This document shows, piece by piece, positions 34,243 through 45,407 of a DNA stretch of 64,000 bases (within the stretch, counting starts at the first letter, position 1; each line of letters starts with the position of its first letter). Source of the stretch: Hofstenia miamia (Eukaryota > Xenacoelomorpha > Acoela); the NCBI GenBank assembly GCA_004352715.1, contig SCFE01000021.1, positions 1,308,474 to 1,372,473 of the forward strand. Direction: 5' to 3'. The position numbers were made by a program, and so were the translations under genes. The notes beneath the pieces are model-generated. The model was not told the DNA's origin. It worked only from the letters and a program-made list of their open reading frames with translations, and searched no databases.

Positions 34243-34982
34243 TTTCTACTACTCCCAAATATTTCATTTTTGGTGATAATATTACATATCTTAATACTTT
34301 CTAATGTTGATTCATTTCTTCTATTCTTAATTACCATAAATATGGCTTTTTCAATATTTAGTTTTAACAAATTATTATTAAAGAAGGATTGCAATATTTC
34401 AACATTTTCCTGTAAATATAAAATATCATTACAATAAATAAGAGTATCATTTACAAATTGTACATGATTATTATTAATGTACTGATCCATATCATTTACA
34501 TATAACTTAAATAGTAATGGGCCCAGTACTGATCCTTGTGGTACTCCATGGTATATTTCTAATGAATTTGATATTTCTTCATTGAGTTTCACATACTGAT
34601 ATTTATTACTTAAATAACTATTTAATATTTCTATTAATGAATCACTAAAATTATATATCTGCTTTAACTTTTCCAATAAAATAGAATGGTTTATTGAATT
34701 AAATGCCCTTGAAATATCTAATGATGCTATATATATTTTTTCATTCCTATCTAAAGTTGATCTCCAGTCTTCAACAGCATAAAGCAAGGCATCCTTTGTA
34801 GAGGTATCTTTTTGAAATACAAACTGATGTTTTGATATTAATTCATTTTGTTCCACATATAGGTTAATTTGGTTGAATAATAATTGTTCAAATATTTTAT
34901 AAATTATTGTTAATACTGAAATTGGTCTGTAATTTTCTGCAAGATCTTTTCTTCCCTTTTTATATATTGGTGTAACTAGCAA
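34227..34982 (-). CDS. LINE ORF2, reverse transcriptase domain
   Basis: A 251-codon open frame covers most RT motifs in order: TPIYKKGRKDLAENYRPIS, QFVFQKDTSTKDAL, SLDISRAFNSINHS (catalytic Asp present), HGVPQGSVLGPLLFKLYVND, then QFVNDTLIY where the family has F/Y-A-D-D. The first Asp of the catalytic pair is Asn and the preceding Ala is Val, which should abolish polymerisation. NLLKLNIEKAIFMVI follows, as expected. The frame breaks near 34230 before the C-terminal region. Confidence 0.9.
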   Translation of the reverse strand: MLVTPIYKKGRKDLAENYRPISVLTIIYKIFEQLLFNQINLYVEQNELISKHQFVFQKDTSTKDALLYAVEDWRSTLDRNEKIYIASLDISRAFNSINHSILLEKLKQIYNFSDSLIEILNSYLSNKYQYVKLNEEISNSLEIYHGVPQGSVLGPLLFKLYVNDMDQYINNNHVQFVNDTLIYCNDILYLQENVEILQSFFNNNLLKLNIEKAIFMVIKNRRNESTLESIKICNIITKNEIFGSSRKWHMV

Positions 34983-35635
34983 TTTTTAAGTAATTAGGGT
35001 AAGTTGATTCTTCCAAGGATTGATTAAATAAGTCACAAAAAGGTCTCAATAAAATACCCAAGGCACCTTTCAATAACCAAGGAGGAAATTCACAATGAAC
35101 TTTTGCTTTGTTCCAATTAATTTTCTTTGTTTCTTTGTAAAAGTCTACTAATGTAATAAATCTTTGGTTTATAGGGATCATCATGTTTTCTAATATTGCG
35201 ATGCTTATGATATAAATGTTTAAACTTTGTATTTAGGTTGTCATTCATTCCTAGTTTCACAAATCTTTCATTTAAAATATTACTGATTTCTTTGTCATTT
35301 ATAAAACATTCACCATTACCATTTACTATATAAGGAATTTCATTTTCATTTTTAAATTTTAAAAAATTCAAAATAAATGACCACTTTTGTTTAATAGATT
35401 TTTTTTCATTAAAGGGTTCTTGTAAAAAGGTTTGTAGATCAAAATTACATTTTGTTGAGGCTTTAGTTGTTAATGTTTTATAATGATCATAGTTGGCTTT
35501 CAATCTGTTTTGACAAAAAATTGCATATGCCTTATGCTTTTTTCTAATGCATTCTTTCATTTCTTTAGATATCCATATCTTCCACATTTTGTTACTATTC
35601 TTTATGTTGTATTTTTGAATCTTATAATAGGACAA
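34960..35635 (-). pseudogene. LINE ORF2, linker between endonuclease and RT
   Basis: Two overlapping open pieces contain WISKEMKECIRKKHKAYAIF and INDKEISNILNERFVKLG, then FPPWLLKGALGILLRPF and LFNQSLEESTYPNYLK. The last segment is the usual lead-in to RT (...LFNLSL-x-x-G-x-FP...K). A frame change at about 35120-35180 separates the pieces. Confidence 0.75.
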
Positions 35636-36530
35636 AGCTTATGATAAATACTTGTTAAATTATCAATTATAAATATAATTTTTTGATCCACTGTTGTTCC
35701 AAAGTAATAATCATTCCAATTTAAGTTGATCAATTCCTTCAAAAAATTTTTTTTGTTAAAGTATTTCTTTGAATAACATCTTTTTGTGGAATACATCAAT
35801 GAATCTGTTTGAGTCTTTATATTATCCAATATTGCACATGTCAGTAAATGGTCTGATATGACAAAATCTGTAACAAAAACTTCATTTGTCTTAATGCTTG
35901 AGATGTCAGTAATGATATAATCAATCAAAGAAGACTTAACAAAGTTGATATGCATTGGTATTTTTTTATTAAATCATTAATTTTCCTTTTTTCAATTTCA
36001 CATAAATAATTTTGATTATAATGACCCATAATAATAACTAAGTTTGTTGTTTGATTTTCAATGCAAATTTCTTTATATAAATTTTATTCAAAAGCTTGAA
36101 ATGATTGTTTCTTACTACAATAACTTATATTGATCAAATGACAGACTCCACATATATTAAAATGAACCCATAAGCTATCAAATTCAGAATAATTTTCAGA
36201 AATATCATCTCTGATTATTGGTTTGAATTTGCGTGGTATATTTAGTAAAACAGTTTTATGTGTTAAATCTTGTCTTCTATCTCTTCATAAGATCAAAAAT
36301 TTGTCATTTAAGCTTTTTAAGTAGTCATTAGATTTTAACCAAGTTTCTGTCACACCAATGATTGTAGTGTCATCAAAATTCTGAATTAGATTGTAAAATT
36401 TATCAACTTTATTCACAATACTCTGGAAATCTGTATTTACTAATTTTAATTTATTCTCCTTAGTTACAATTTTTTCATTTACTTTATTGGAGGGTATGAT
36501 ATTTTCATATGCAATATTATTACAATTCAT
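35602..36530 (-). pseudogene. LINE ORF2, endonuclease domain
   Basis: The N-terminal part (36285-36530) has LVNTDFQSIVNKVDKF and IGVTETWL, the E-T-W box of APE-type LINE endonucleases that nick the target DNA. The middle (36000-36280) is frame-broken, with VIIMGHYN where the family has GDFN. The C-terminal part (35602-35955) has SLIDYIITD and FVISDHLLT, the SDH box. The catalytic Asp of GDFN appears as His. Confidence 0.8.
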
Positions 36531-37370
36531 GATTGGTTTTCAAAATAGTTAACTGCATTTGATTTTTATATATAGGACACTCTTTGCTAAATGCGTTATG
36601 GTTACTATGTGATTTCTTAAACATATTTGAATTTTTGCAGTTAATGCATTTATGCATTTCCTTAGCATTTTTAACTGGACAATTCTTATAGTTGTGATTA
36701 TCCATGCAGTACATACAGTTAGATGTTTTCATTCAACATACCTTTGTAGAATGACCAAATTCACCACAGTTACTACATTTTCTTACATAATAATGATCAA
36801 AAGTANNNNNNNNNNNNNNNNNNNNNNNNNNNNNNNNNNNNNNNNNNNNNNNNNNNNNNNNNNNNNNNNNNNNNNNNNNNNNNNNNNNNNNNNNNNNNNN
36901 NNNNNNNNNNNNNNNNNNNNNNNNNNNNNNNNNNNNNNNNNNNNNNNTTCAAAATCCTTGAGAATATTTTCATTATCAGGAAATAGTTTAGACTTAAATT
37001 CCTTAAAGTTAGTTACATCTTCATATAAAGGTATATTAGTAATCTTGATTTTTGGCATAAGTTTGATCAATCTTTTTATGTTTATGTTCCTCAATTTACC
37101 AAGTGCTCTTTCTGTAATATTTGCATCTTCATCAGTTTTACAAAGTAAGATAATATGATTTTTGTCATTTAATTTCAATTGTTCTACACTTGGCCCTTTT
37201 GTTCCCAAATTTTTAATTGACTTCTCAACATTTTGAACAATTTTTTTGCAGTCTTTTTCATTTAAAGTACCATCATCATTTTTAAAATTATTACTTGAAA
37301 TGACTAATTTTGGCTTAAATGTCTTTGAATGTTGAAATTATTTGATTGTAGGAGTAATAGTATTACTCAA
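36520..37370 (-). pseudogene. LINE ORF1 (gag-like) with zinc knuckles, gap inside
   Basis: The N-terminal piece before the gap has KNDDGTLNEKDCKKIVQNVEK and LKLNDKNHIILLCKTDEDA, which suits the RNA-binding fold of LINE ORF1 proteins. After the gap the C-terminal piece (36520-36732) holds Cys/His clusters of the C-x2-C...H...C kind (MYCMDNHNYKNCP and CINCKN...). ORF1 proteins coat the LINE RNA. The stop overlaps the start of the endonuclease ORF by a few bases. Confidence 0.7.
36806..36947. other. assembly gap (N run)
   Basis: 142 N within LINE ORF1. Confidence 1.
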
Positions 37371-37905
37371 TTTTACATTTTCATATTGATTTTTCAAACA
37401 TTAATGAATTTCAACTTTATGCCACAAACAATATCTTCATATTCAAGTTTTAATGCATCTGATAATTTTAGTTCATTAATAAAGTCATCAAGATTAGAAA
37501 AAGTAGCACATTTATTTGTCCATTTTCTATAAGAGGATTAGCTTTTAGAATTTCTGAATAATGCATATGATTGTTAATTAAACAAAAAATAAGTCTTACC
37601 ATTTAACAATCTCCCACCAATATTATATTCTTGAATATTAGTAAGACAAGTCCTTTTGGTAGTGCATTCAGTGCCTGAGATGGACCCCTCAGTGATTTGG
37701 TGATCTGAGCTGTACCATGGATAGGAAATTGAGGTTAAATGACCACTTAAGCTCACTCCACTCTCCAAGCTGTACCATGGAGAGGAGGAGTTGTTCAACA
37801 TATCAACATGAAATTTGGTTGATTGTGATGGGATCATTGCTCCTATAATATGATCAAAGTTTCCATGAGCAGCCAACCTGTCCACCAGATGCAAATGTGA
37901 ACTCC

Positions 37906-38072
37906 TATTAAAGTGTAGCTACACTCTATGTCTGTGGTTAGACTACTGCTCCAGTCATTCACTATTGCTGCTCAATGTTATGTGGAATATTCTCTTCATT
38001 CTCAAGGAAACTAAACAAATAATTTAATTTGAGATCCTGATTTTCAGGATTGTTTGTGTTAGCAGTGCACAC
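37906..38072. other. junction between the LINE 5' end and Gypsy copy A
   Basis: No gene is seen; no LTR could be recognised here for the adjoining Gypsy copy. Confidence 0.4.
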
Positions 38073-38462
38073 TTAATCAGAAGGCATGATATGTAGTGGT
38101 TTTATGGCAACTTTAAGATATGTTGCAAAACTATCAAATTGTCTCTCAGGAACATTGTCTAGCTCAGACATGTCAAGGTAAGTGTTGTAGTTTTTATTTA
38201 TTAATTTCAATTCTTTGCATTTAGTAACAATGGTGTTTTCTATATCTTTAATTGTATGTTTTAGGGATTTGAAATTGTAAGTTTTTCCATTGTCTAAAAT
38301 GTAGTTATAACATTTTAATACTTTAGTAATTGTGTGAGGACCAGACCAGTGGGTTTGTATGGGTGTAAAGGAGTATATTTTATCATTGTCCTTATGCAGT
38401 TCTCTGTAAACCTGTTTATTGTAGTTTCTTGTTTGGGGAACTGTGCTTTTTTTATTAAACAT
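38073..38462 (-). pseudogene. Gypsy copy A: integrase C-terminal GPY/F module
   Basis: The 129-codon frame has THWSGPHTITKVLKCYNYILDNGKTYNFKSLK, the GPY/F module that follows the integrase core in many Ty3/Gypsy elements. An acidic tail (DMSELDNVPE) follows. The same module is seen at about 49100-49180 and 63300-63345 in the other copies. Confidence 0.8.
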
Positions 38463-38554
38463 GCAAACTGTTTCATGAATGTTATGTAAATTTTTAGTAA
38501 ATTTTTTATGTAATCATTGGTCCTGGTAATGTTATATTTTTTTGAATAACATGA

Positions 38555-38935
38555 TTAGCAGCATAGCTGCTTCATGTCCAAAAATGGCTTTATAAGGTGT
38601 AATACCTGTTGTTGCATGTATGAAGTTGTTGTAAAATCTTTAATGTAAGGAATAACAGATCTCCAATTTCTTCCAACAATGTTAGGTGTTGCAGTACAAA
38701 TGAGTTTTATTATTGTTTTATTTAGACATTCTACCATGCCATTACTTTGTTGGTGATATGGTGTGGCAAGCTCATGCAGTATTTCTAATTGTTGTAATAG
38801 TTGTTTGGTCAATGAACTTTCAAATTGTGTACCACAATTGGTTACAATAATAGACATTGGTCCAATGTGTAGTATCCAACTATTTAATAATGTTGTTGCT
38901 ATAGTTTGTGCTGTTTGATTAATAAAGGAGATCAT
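38555..38935 (-). pseudogene. Gypsy copy A: integrase catalytic core, second half
   Basis: It contains TNCGTQFESSLTKQLLQ and TPYHQQSNGMVECLNKTI. The family motif is T-D-x-G-x-QF-x-S, so the second catalytic Asp of the DDE triad is Asn here. The Glu of the triad (MVE) is present. The first Asp lies in a decayed part upstream. The core would be inactive. Confidence 0.8.
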
Positions 38936-39177
38936 GAATGAATATGTAATGAAATTACAACAATAGCAAGAAGGTATTGGTAGTCATCACCATCATTTGA
39001 AAGCTGTTCTATGTTGACATAGGCAATTAAAATTGGTGAGGAGGATGTAAGTTTTTGCAGTTCTCAACATTGCATTGGGAAGTGAGTAGTATTTGTGATG
39101 ACACATGTAGTACATTTATTAATGATGTTATAGACAATTGAGCAAAGTCTGAGACAAATAAATTTAGTATTTAGTGT

Positions 39178-39672
39178 TCACTCAGTTTGAATTACTCCAA
39201 TGTGTCTGTGTTCATGAATTTTACAGAATACTTCTCTTTTATAGTTTTCCAGAAGTGCTATTTGTTTATGGTGTTTATCAACAACAAATAGAAGACCATT
39301 TGCAGTAAAGTTCCAAGTGTAAGTGTTGAAATATTTGGATAATGTTTTATCTAATTGTAAATCTGGCTTTTTGATTTTATTAATAATTTGTGACAATTGA
39401 ATATCATTATGTTGATGTTTGATTATTTCTTCCTCTGATATTTCCTTCTTTAAATGAATATCTAATATAGGGTGAAATTGTCTATCTGTGTTGATGATTG
39501 GCAGGTTGTCATATGCAGATTTAGAAATTAATGGAAAAGGTACTTTATTATAAGTTTGTTTTTGATCATTGTGATGGTATTGTGGAAGGGCTGTCATTAA
39601 ATCAACATTTGTATGTTGTTTTCCTTTACAGTGTACAATTGTAAAATTAAATTTTTTAGATATTATATCCAT
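39178..39672 (-). pseudogene. Gypsy copy A: RNase H end and integrase zinc region
   Basis: The 164-codon frame opens with the tail of RNase H (FTIVHCKGKQHTNVDLMTALPQ; family H-x-KG-x-x-N-x-AD-x-LS). It ends with the first half of the HHCC zinc-binding motif (KIHEHRHIGVIQTE). The spacer between is lysine-rich. A stop follows at 39178 before the Cys pair. Confidence 0.8.
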
Positions 39673-40720
39673 TGTGCTATAATGTTACCAACTAACTAAG
39701 ACCAGAATTATCAGTACAGACTATAAGGTGGGATTGACATAGAAGGAAGTAGCAAAATTTTTTGAAGCTTTCAACTATAGCAAGAATCTCAACTTTTGTT
39801 GGGCACTTGTTAAGTTAATTATGTTTCAATTTATGACCAAAAACTGTATTGGTGACTTGATTCCATTTATAAATTGACTTAGTGTTGTGCCAATAGCCAT
39901 GGAGATAGTGTCATAGTCAATGATAAATTATTTAGAAAAATCTGGTGCATTTAAAGTTGGTAGTTTTTTCAATTCAGATTTTTAAATTATCTAATTCAGT
40001 TTGATGATGCCAAGTCCAATTGAATGGTGTTTTCTTTTTTAATAAATTGGGAATGTTAATTGTTTAATCATAAACATTAGGAATGAAAGCTTTGTAATAG
40101 TTGATGAACCTAAGTATGAACTGAACATCCTTTTTTTATTAGGAGGCATAATTTTATCAATTGTGTGACAGGCATCTTCTTTGAGAATAATTTTATTGTG
40201 TTTAATTCAGCAACCTAAGATAAGGTTGGTGGGACATTGCATAGCCTGAAGGCTATGTAAAGCCATTCAAATAATTCATGTGGAGTTATAAAAGCAGTTT
40301 TTTCTATGTCAGATTTACACATGAGAATCTACCAATAGGCTTTGCATAGTTTAAGTGTCATGAAAAATTAATTTTGGCAAGCTGTATTCAATATTTCATC
40401 AATACAAGGTAATGGGTAAGTGTCCTTTTAGGATATATCATTAAGTTTTCTGAAGTTAATGCAATGATGGTATTTATTGTTTTGGTTAATGCAGATCATT
40501 GGTAATGCATAAGGACTTTTTGATCATTGAATAATTCCATTGTTTAACAAATAAATAATAATTTTTTAGTATTCTTGTTTTAGGTATTCTGGGACAGATT
40601 GGTAATGGCATGCTTTAAGTGATATGCATAAACAAATCATGTGATGAGTATTCTAACAAAGTTCTAATAAGTCTGTAAAGATGCTCAACTTGCAGAATAT
40701 ATTTGTATGTTTTTCCTGTA

Positions 40721-41660
40721 AGGAAACTTGGGAATTGCACAAGTGCATGCTCTTAACCAGCACACTGGACAATTAGATTTGGTTCATAAGAGAAGAAGCA
40801 TTCAAATGTAGGTGAGGTACAATTGGCTTTACTGAAGAAGCATCTCAGTGGCATTCTTATCTTCAAGTTTTTTTCAATGGCTGTAGGGCACATGTTTGAG
40901 TAGAAGGATTTTTTATTTGATATGGGCTTTCAATAGCCTTTAGTATATTTTCAATTATGTGAAATATTTCATTTAAGTCTGATATTAGTGGATTATTTAA
41001 TTTTTATTGAGGGGACTGAGCTCTTGGTGGTGAATTATCAGCAATGGTAATTAGCATTGAGTGCAAGAAATGATTATATATGACAGCAGGTGACTGCTTT
41101 ATATGATTTCCTATGTTTTGGCTAATTGGATCAGGTTTTTTTAGTGATCTGAGGTGTCTTTAGAACTGCTAATTTATTCTATAGGCTTGTAAATCAGTTA
41201 GCTGTATTTTAGTGTTCTCTATTTCCTGGTGTAATGAATTATTTTCTGCTTCCTACACTATGAGCTGCCCTGTAATTTGAATATTTTGTACTGTCTCATA
41301 AAGAATTCATCAATGTTGCATTCTTTATTTTTCATTTATTTCAATTTCAATATTTTTATTGCAAATTTATTTCAATTGTAATTTTTACCTAGTGACAATG
41401 GTGCTATATATTTTAGTTTGAATTTCTGCTAATTTAACAGTGTGGTAAAACTTTAGCAGATGATTGATTTGTACCTGTCAGCTATTTGTTCATATTTTCA
41501 CATAATATTTTTACAATCACTGGTTTTCATTTATATAAATATCTGTGAATTGTTCATTTACTTTCTTTTCAGTTTATTCTCAGTAAATTTGTTTTTACTT
41601 TTTATTCATGACTTACCTTTTATTTAAAAATTATCTGTTTCTAACTTTCCAACTGCATAG
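40721..41660. other. decayed sequence upstream of copy A
   Basis: It may contain the gag/protease end of copy A, but no motif can be supported. AT-rich with short ORFs only. Confidence 0.35.
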
Positions 41661-41675
41661 TTAAAGGACACCCAG

Positions 41676-42726
41676 ATGTGGCCACTCTGCCCCAACATGA
41701 TCTCTTGTTATACTTTTAACTAATATTCAGATAGGATATAACAGCAGGAGGAGTTAATTATTTTGTAGCATCAGTAAATCCATGCATTGACTTGAAACCC
41801 TCAATGAGCTAGGATAGTAGAACAGTTAGCTGATTTCATACTGATGCCACAGTACATTACACTCTTTGACTTGGTTAAAAACTTTGTATTTGATTGGAGC
41901 AATTTAAACCATTCTTGGTTTGCTGTATCAATTTTTTCTGAAGATAATCATTTTTATCTTCAAGTGTTTAGTACTGTATGAGGATGTCATGGTTTATATT
42001 TTTGAACTTGTTAAAAATTACTATTAATGTGTTTAAGTTTAGTATTTCTATTCTAAGTAATTGGTTCTCCTTTTGGATCTTGATCAAAGCATCTACAATT
42101 CTAAATCAGTATTAATTAAAATTTTCTCTTTCAACTGGGTTACTTTGTTTTTTAAGAGAGTGATTTCATGACAGATCTATACTTTAGAACAATAATTTTG
42201 TGATGTGGGTGGGTTTTGGCTAGATTCTTGGTGGTTTCTTTAGATTTTTTACTTCAAGTTTTTGGCATTCTTGTTCTTAGAAGTTAAAGGAGCTTTAACT
42301 AGTACAATTTAACTGATTTAACTAAAACTAAGTTCAGTAGGTTAAGTTCAGCAACTCTAAAAAAAAATTTTTCTGACTTATCTATAGCACTGAAAGTGGT
42401 AATCTCAATTGAATACCAATTGTGGTAAGGTTCCATCCCTTCTTGTAGGATTCAAAATCATCTTAGTGGTTATATTGAAGCTTCCCCTGACAGTGGTATG
42501 GTTATTTATTAAGCAATACTTGTACTTTGAGTCCTGTGGTAGTCACCATGTGGCATCAGTTTGAAATCAGTAAGCAATCCTACTAATCTATATATTGAAG
42601 ATGTTTTGTGTTGAAATATGGTATTTACCATTGCTACAAAAATGACTAACTCCTCCTGCTATAGTATCCTATCTTAATAAAAGTTAGAAGTAAACAGGAG
42701 ATGATGGTAGGGAAGAGTGGCCACAC
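41676..42726. repeat. large inverted repeat (two ~200-bp arms) of a dispersed family
   Basis: 41676-41870 and the reverse complement of about 42525-42726 share long stretches, such as GTGGCCACTCT, GATAGGATA, CAGGAGGAGTTA and ACTGATGCCACA. A third copy occurs at 57826-58080 (again in the duplicate 58950-59205). These are copies of one dispersed repeat in different orientations; their nature (solo LTR or other) is not clear. Confidence 0.65.
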
Positions 42727-42810
42727 TCAGCTGACCTAATGCAGAAAACCTTAAGAAAGGGTCATATACAACTAAAGCCCTATTTAAGATAAACAATATA
42801 GAAGCCCTAA

Positions 42811-42994
42811 TGTAACATCGCTGGTAGTTGTTGCTATTTATCAGCCAGACCTCATGCTTTTCTTGTTAGTGACTGGTATTTGTAAATATTGTAAATAACT
42901 TGTATATATAGAGCAATGCATTTTGTAAATAGAAAAAATAGTTTGAACTGTATTCTCTTTGTGTTCACTAGAATCACACCCCAGTGATTCTACA
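42811..42994 (+). mobile_element. short LTR (184 bp) of a Gypsy-like element
   Basis: It starts TGTAACATCGCTGGTAG and ends GTGATTCTACA, with TG...CA termini. A related sequence in the opposite orientation lies at 62189-62380, and shorter relatives flank the TRIM at 44968-45333. A primer-binding-like site follows immediately. The element body beyond it is lost in an N run. Confidence 0.8.
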
Positions 42995-43012
42995 TGGCGA
43001 CCATGACAGGAC
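42995..43012 (+). promoter_or_regulatory. candidate primer-binding site
   Basis: TGGCGACCATGACAGGAC lies directly after the LTR end. Reverse transcription of LTR elements starts from a tRNA paired at such a TGG-starting site. The related site at 45137 (TGGTGATCCTGACATGAT) is closer to the complement of tRNA-Trp, which CsRn1-type Gypsy elements use; the assignment is tentative. Confidence 0.55.
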
Positions 43013-43249
43013 CCTGATGTGATGCAGAACATTCCAATGCCTCTCTGCAAGATTAACCCAATTGATAGGAGTCAGCCGAGTCTACGCCTTAGTTTTTGCA
43101 TGTTTGAGCAAGGAGCTTGTAATGATGCTGCAAAGAAGATGGTTTTTAATCTCTTGTTCTCAGTCATCGCCAGCCACAATTGATGATGGACATGGTTTCA
43201 AAGGTTAAATCTGATGCATCTGATGCCTCTCCACAAGATTAACCCAATC

Positions 43250-44190
43250 NNNNNNNNNNNNNNNNNNNNNNNNNNNNNNNNNNNNNNNNNNNNNNNNNNN
43301 NNNNNNNNNNNNNNNNNNNNNNNNNNNNNNNNNNNNNNNNNNNNNNNNNNNNNNNNNNNNNNNNNNNNNNNNNNNNNNNNNNNNNNNNNNNNNNNNNNNN
43401 NNNNNNNNNNNNNNNNNNNNNNNNNNNNNNNNNNNNNNNNNNNNNNNNNNNNNNNNNNNNNNNNNNNNNNNNNNNNNNNNNNNNNNNNNNNNNNNNNNNN
43501 NNNNNNNNNNNNNNNNNNNNNNNNNNNNNNNNNNNNNNNNNNNNNNNNNNNNNNNNNNNNNNNNNNNNNNNNNNNNNNNNNNNNNNNNNNNNNNNNNNNN
43601 NNNNNNNNNNNNNNNNNNNNNNNNNNNNNNNNNNNNNNNNNNNNNNNNNNNNNNNNNNNNNNNNNNNNNNNNNNNNNNNNNNNNNNNNNNNNNNNNNNNN
43701 NNNNNNNNNNNNNNNNNNNNNNNNNNNNNNNNNNNNNNNNNNNNNNNNNNNNNNNNNNNNNNNNNNNNNNNNNNNNNNNNNNNNNNNNNNNNNNNNNNNN
43801 NNNNNNNNNNNNNNNNNNNNNNNNNNNNNNNNNNNNNNNNNNNNNNNNNNNNNNNNNNNNNNNNNNNNNNNNNNNNNNNNNNNNNNNNNNNNNNNNNNNN
43901 NNNNNNNNNNNNNNNNNNNNNNNNNNNNNNNNNNNNNNNNNNNNNNNNNNNNNNNNNNNNNNNNNNNNNNNNNNNNNNNNNNNNNNNNNNNNNNNNNNNN
44001 NNNNNNNNNNNNNNNNNNNNNNNNNNNNNNNNNNNNNNNNNNNNNNNNNNNNNNNNNNNNNNNNNNNNNNNNNNNNNNNNNNNNNNNNNNNNNNNNNNNN
44101 NNNNNNNNNNNNNNNNNNNNNNNNNNNNNNNNNNNNNNNNNNNNNNNNNNNNNNNNNNNNNNNNNNNNNNNNNNNNNNNNNNNNNNNNNN
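43250..44190. other. assembly gap (N run)
   Basis: 941 N. A direct repeat (AAGATTAACCCAAT) occurs at 43049 and again at 43235, just before the gap. Confidence 1.
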
Positions 44191-44199
44191 GACACAACT

Positions 44200-44589
44200 T
44201 GCCTAGCTGCACATTTTATTAAATAATCAAACCAGATAAGAGTAGAATGAAAATAAAATAAACTCCGAAGAATTTATTGTTCATCAATTTTCTGGTTAGT
44301 TCCAAGCTATTTATAAAAATTTTCCAAAAGTACCTGCCGATTTTGAATTTTAAATAATTCGTCTGCCAATAAGGCTGTTCCTTTGTAAGTGTAATTTCGC
44401 TCAATTTAATTTGTCAAATGTTACTTGATCGGCTAACAAGTTTTTCTTAATTTGAACAATATTGAGGCTTAGTTGCATCTTACAAAATAACTAAGATCAT
44501 TAACTAAATTTTACAATCAATTCTAATTATTATTGATCATTCGACGTTGTTCTTCGCTTGCAGCTTAGTTGGTTTTGGATGATGCTACA
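44200..44589 (+). repeat. dispersed repeat, LTR-like, copy 1
   Basis: It is similar along most of its length to 55930-56308 in the same orientation, and both end in TTTTGGATGATGCTACA. Each is directly followed by a different part of gag, so the sequence seems to have inserted independently into two Gypsy copies, or to be their recombined LTR. The CA end fits an LTR, but no primer-binding site follows. Confidence 0.55.
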
Positions 44590-44659
44590 AGATTACTAAA
44601 ACTTTACCTACAAACTAACAAGCAACAAGTGATGCTAAGAGCAAAACAGCAACAATCTA

Positions 44660-44967
44660 CTGATAAAACTCCAAAAGTAATAAACCTAAAAAATTTTATT
44701 GTAAGAAGTGTGGCCTAAAAGGACATGCAAGTACTAACTGTATGAAAACCATACACATAATTGCAGATGAATGGTGTTACTACACTGATGATAGTGATAT
44801 CTATGATTCCAACTCTGAATTTGAAGACAATTTAAATGAGTAAGAGTGCTGACTCACAGAAATGCACAAATGATCCAAGTAACAACCACAATAACAATGG
44901 AGAGCATCATTGAGGCAACTGTAGATACTGGTGCCTCTGTTTCTATAATTACAGAAACATGTGCTAA
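44660..44967 (+). pseudogene. Gypsy copy B: zinc knuckle and protease start
   Basis: CKKCGLKGHASTNC (about 44703-44745) is a C-x2-C-x4-H-x4-C knuckle of the nucleocapsid. An acidic segment and a frame change follow. EATVDTGASVSIITETCA (about 44905-44966) carries the DTGA active site of the aspartic protease that processes the polyprotein. The frame is broken at 44968 by the TRIM-like insertion. Confidence 0.8.
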
Positions 44968-45333
44968 TGTAGTATCAGAGCTGGTTATTTATCAGTCAGT
45001 CTAATATTTTCTCATGTTTGTAAATATGTTAATAGCTAAATTGTATATAAGATGATACTTTTATTGTAAATACAGAACAGTTTTAGTAATGTTTAGTTGA
45101 AAACTCAGACCTGTGTTAGCCTCACTGATATTACATGGTGATCCTGACATGATCTTGAGCTCATATGAGTGTTAGTTATCTCAGGTTGCTGATCTTGGTC
45201 AGTTGAACTGTGTTGCCTTTAAACTGATGTGATCCTACCACAGCTAAATTGTATATAGCATGATACTTTTATTGTAAATACAGAACAGTTTTATTTTAAA
45301 AGTCAGACCTCTGTTAGCCTCACTGATATTACA
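44968..45333 (+). mobile_element. TRIM-like mini LTR element inserted in the protease
   Basis: A 169-bp LTR (44968-45136; TGTAGTATC...GATATTACA) is followed by a primer-binding-like site (TGGTGATCCTGACATGAT at 45137). A short non-coding interior and a second, 5'-truncated LTR (45243-45333, also ending GATATTACA) complete it. CTAA flanks both sides (44964-44967 and 45334-45337). Without it the protease frame would continue from TETCA into NQISIK. There is no coding capacity, as in terminal-repeat retrotransposons in miniature. Confidence 0.7.
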
Positions 45334-45407
45334 CTAACCAAATCAGCATCAAGAGAAAAACATTGAATTGCACAACAATCAATTAATTAATGCTTCTGGC
45401 AATTACC

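Larger units (their letters stand above)
33740..37905 (-). mobile_element. nearly complete LINE (two ORFs, APE-type endonuclease)
   Basis: In minus-strand order: a GC-richer 5' region with a repeated CCATGGTACAGCT box (37690-37790); ORF1 ending in zinc knuckles; an APE-like endonuclease; an RT; a C-terminal region; and a 3' UTR. This layout is that of jockey/I/CR1-like elements. A 142-nt N run (36806-36947) interrupts ORF1. Frame breaks occur throughout, so it is probably inactive. 5' and 3' limits are estimates. Confidence 0.85.
38073..40720 (-). mobile_element. Ty3/Gypsy-like copy A, degraded pol
   Basis: The minus-strand order is RT remnant (about 40720-40230), RNase H end, H2C2 zinc-binding region, integrase core, integrase C-terminus. 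RT pieces such as ICINQNNKYHHCINFRKLN near 40470 are visible, but the sequence jumps past the catalytic YxDD region (about 40240), so a deletion has removed the active site. It shares closely similar stretches and one identical lesion with copy B (44590-47935), which lies in the opposite orientation. No LTRs were found at its ends. Confidence 0.75.

Noticed and set aside
43205-44212. Long ORFs through the 43.3-44.2 kb interval
   Set aside because: They consist almost entirely of N.
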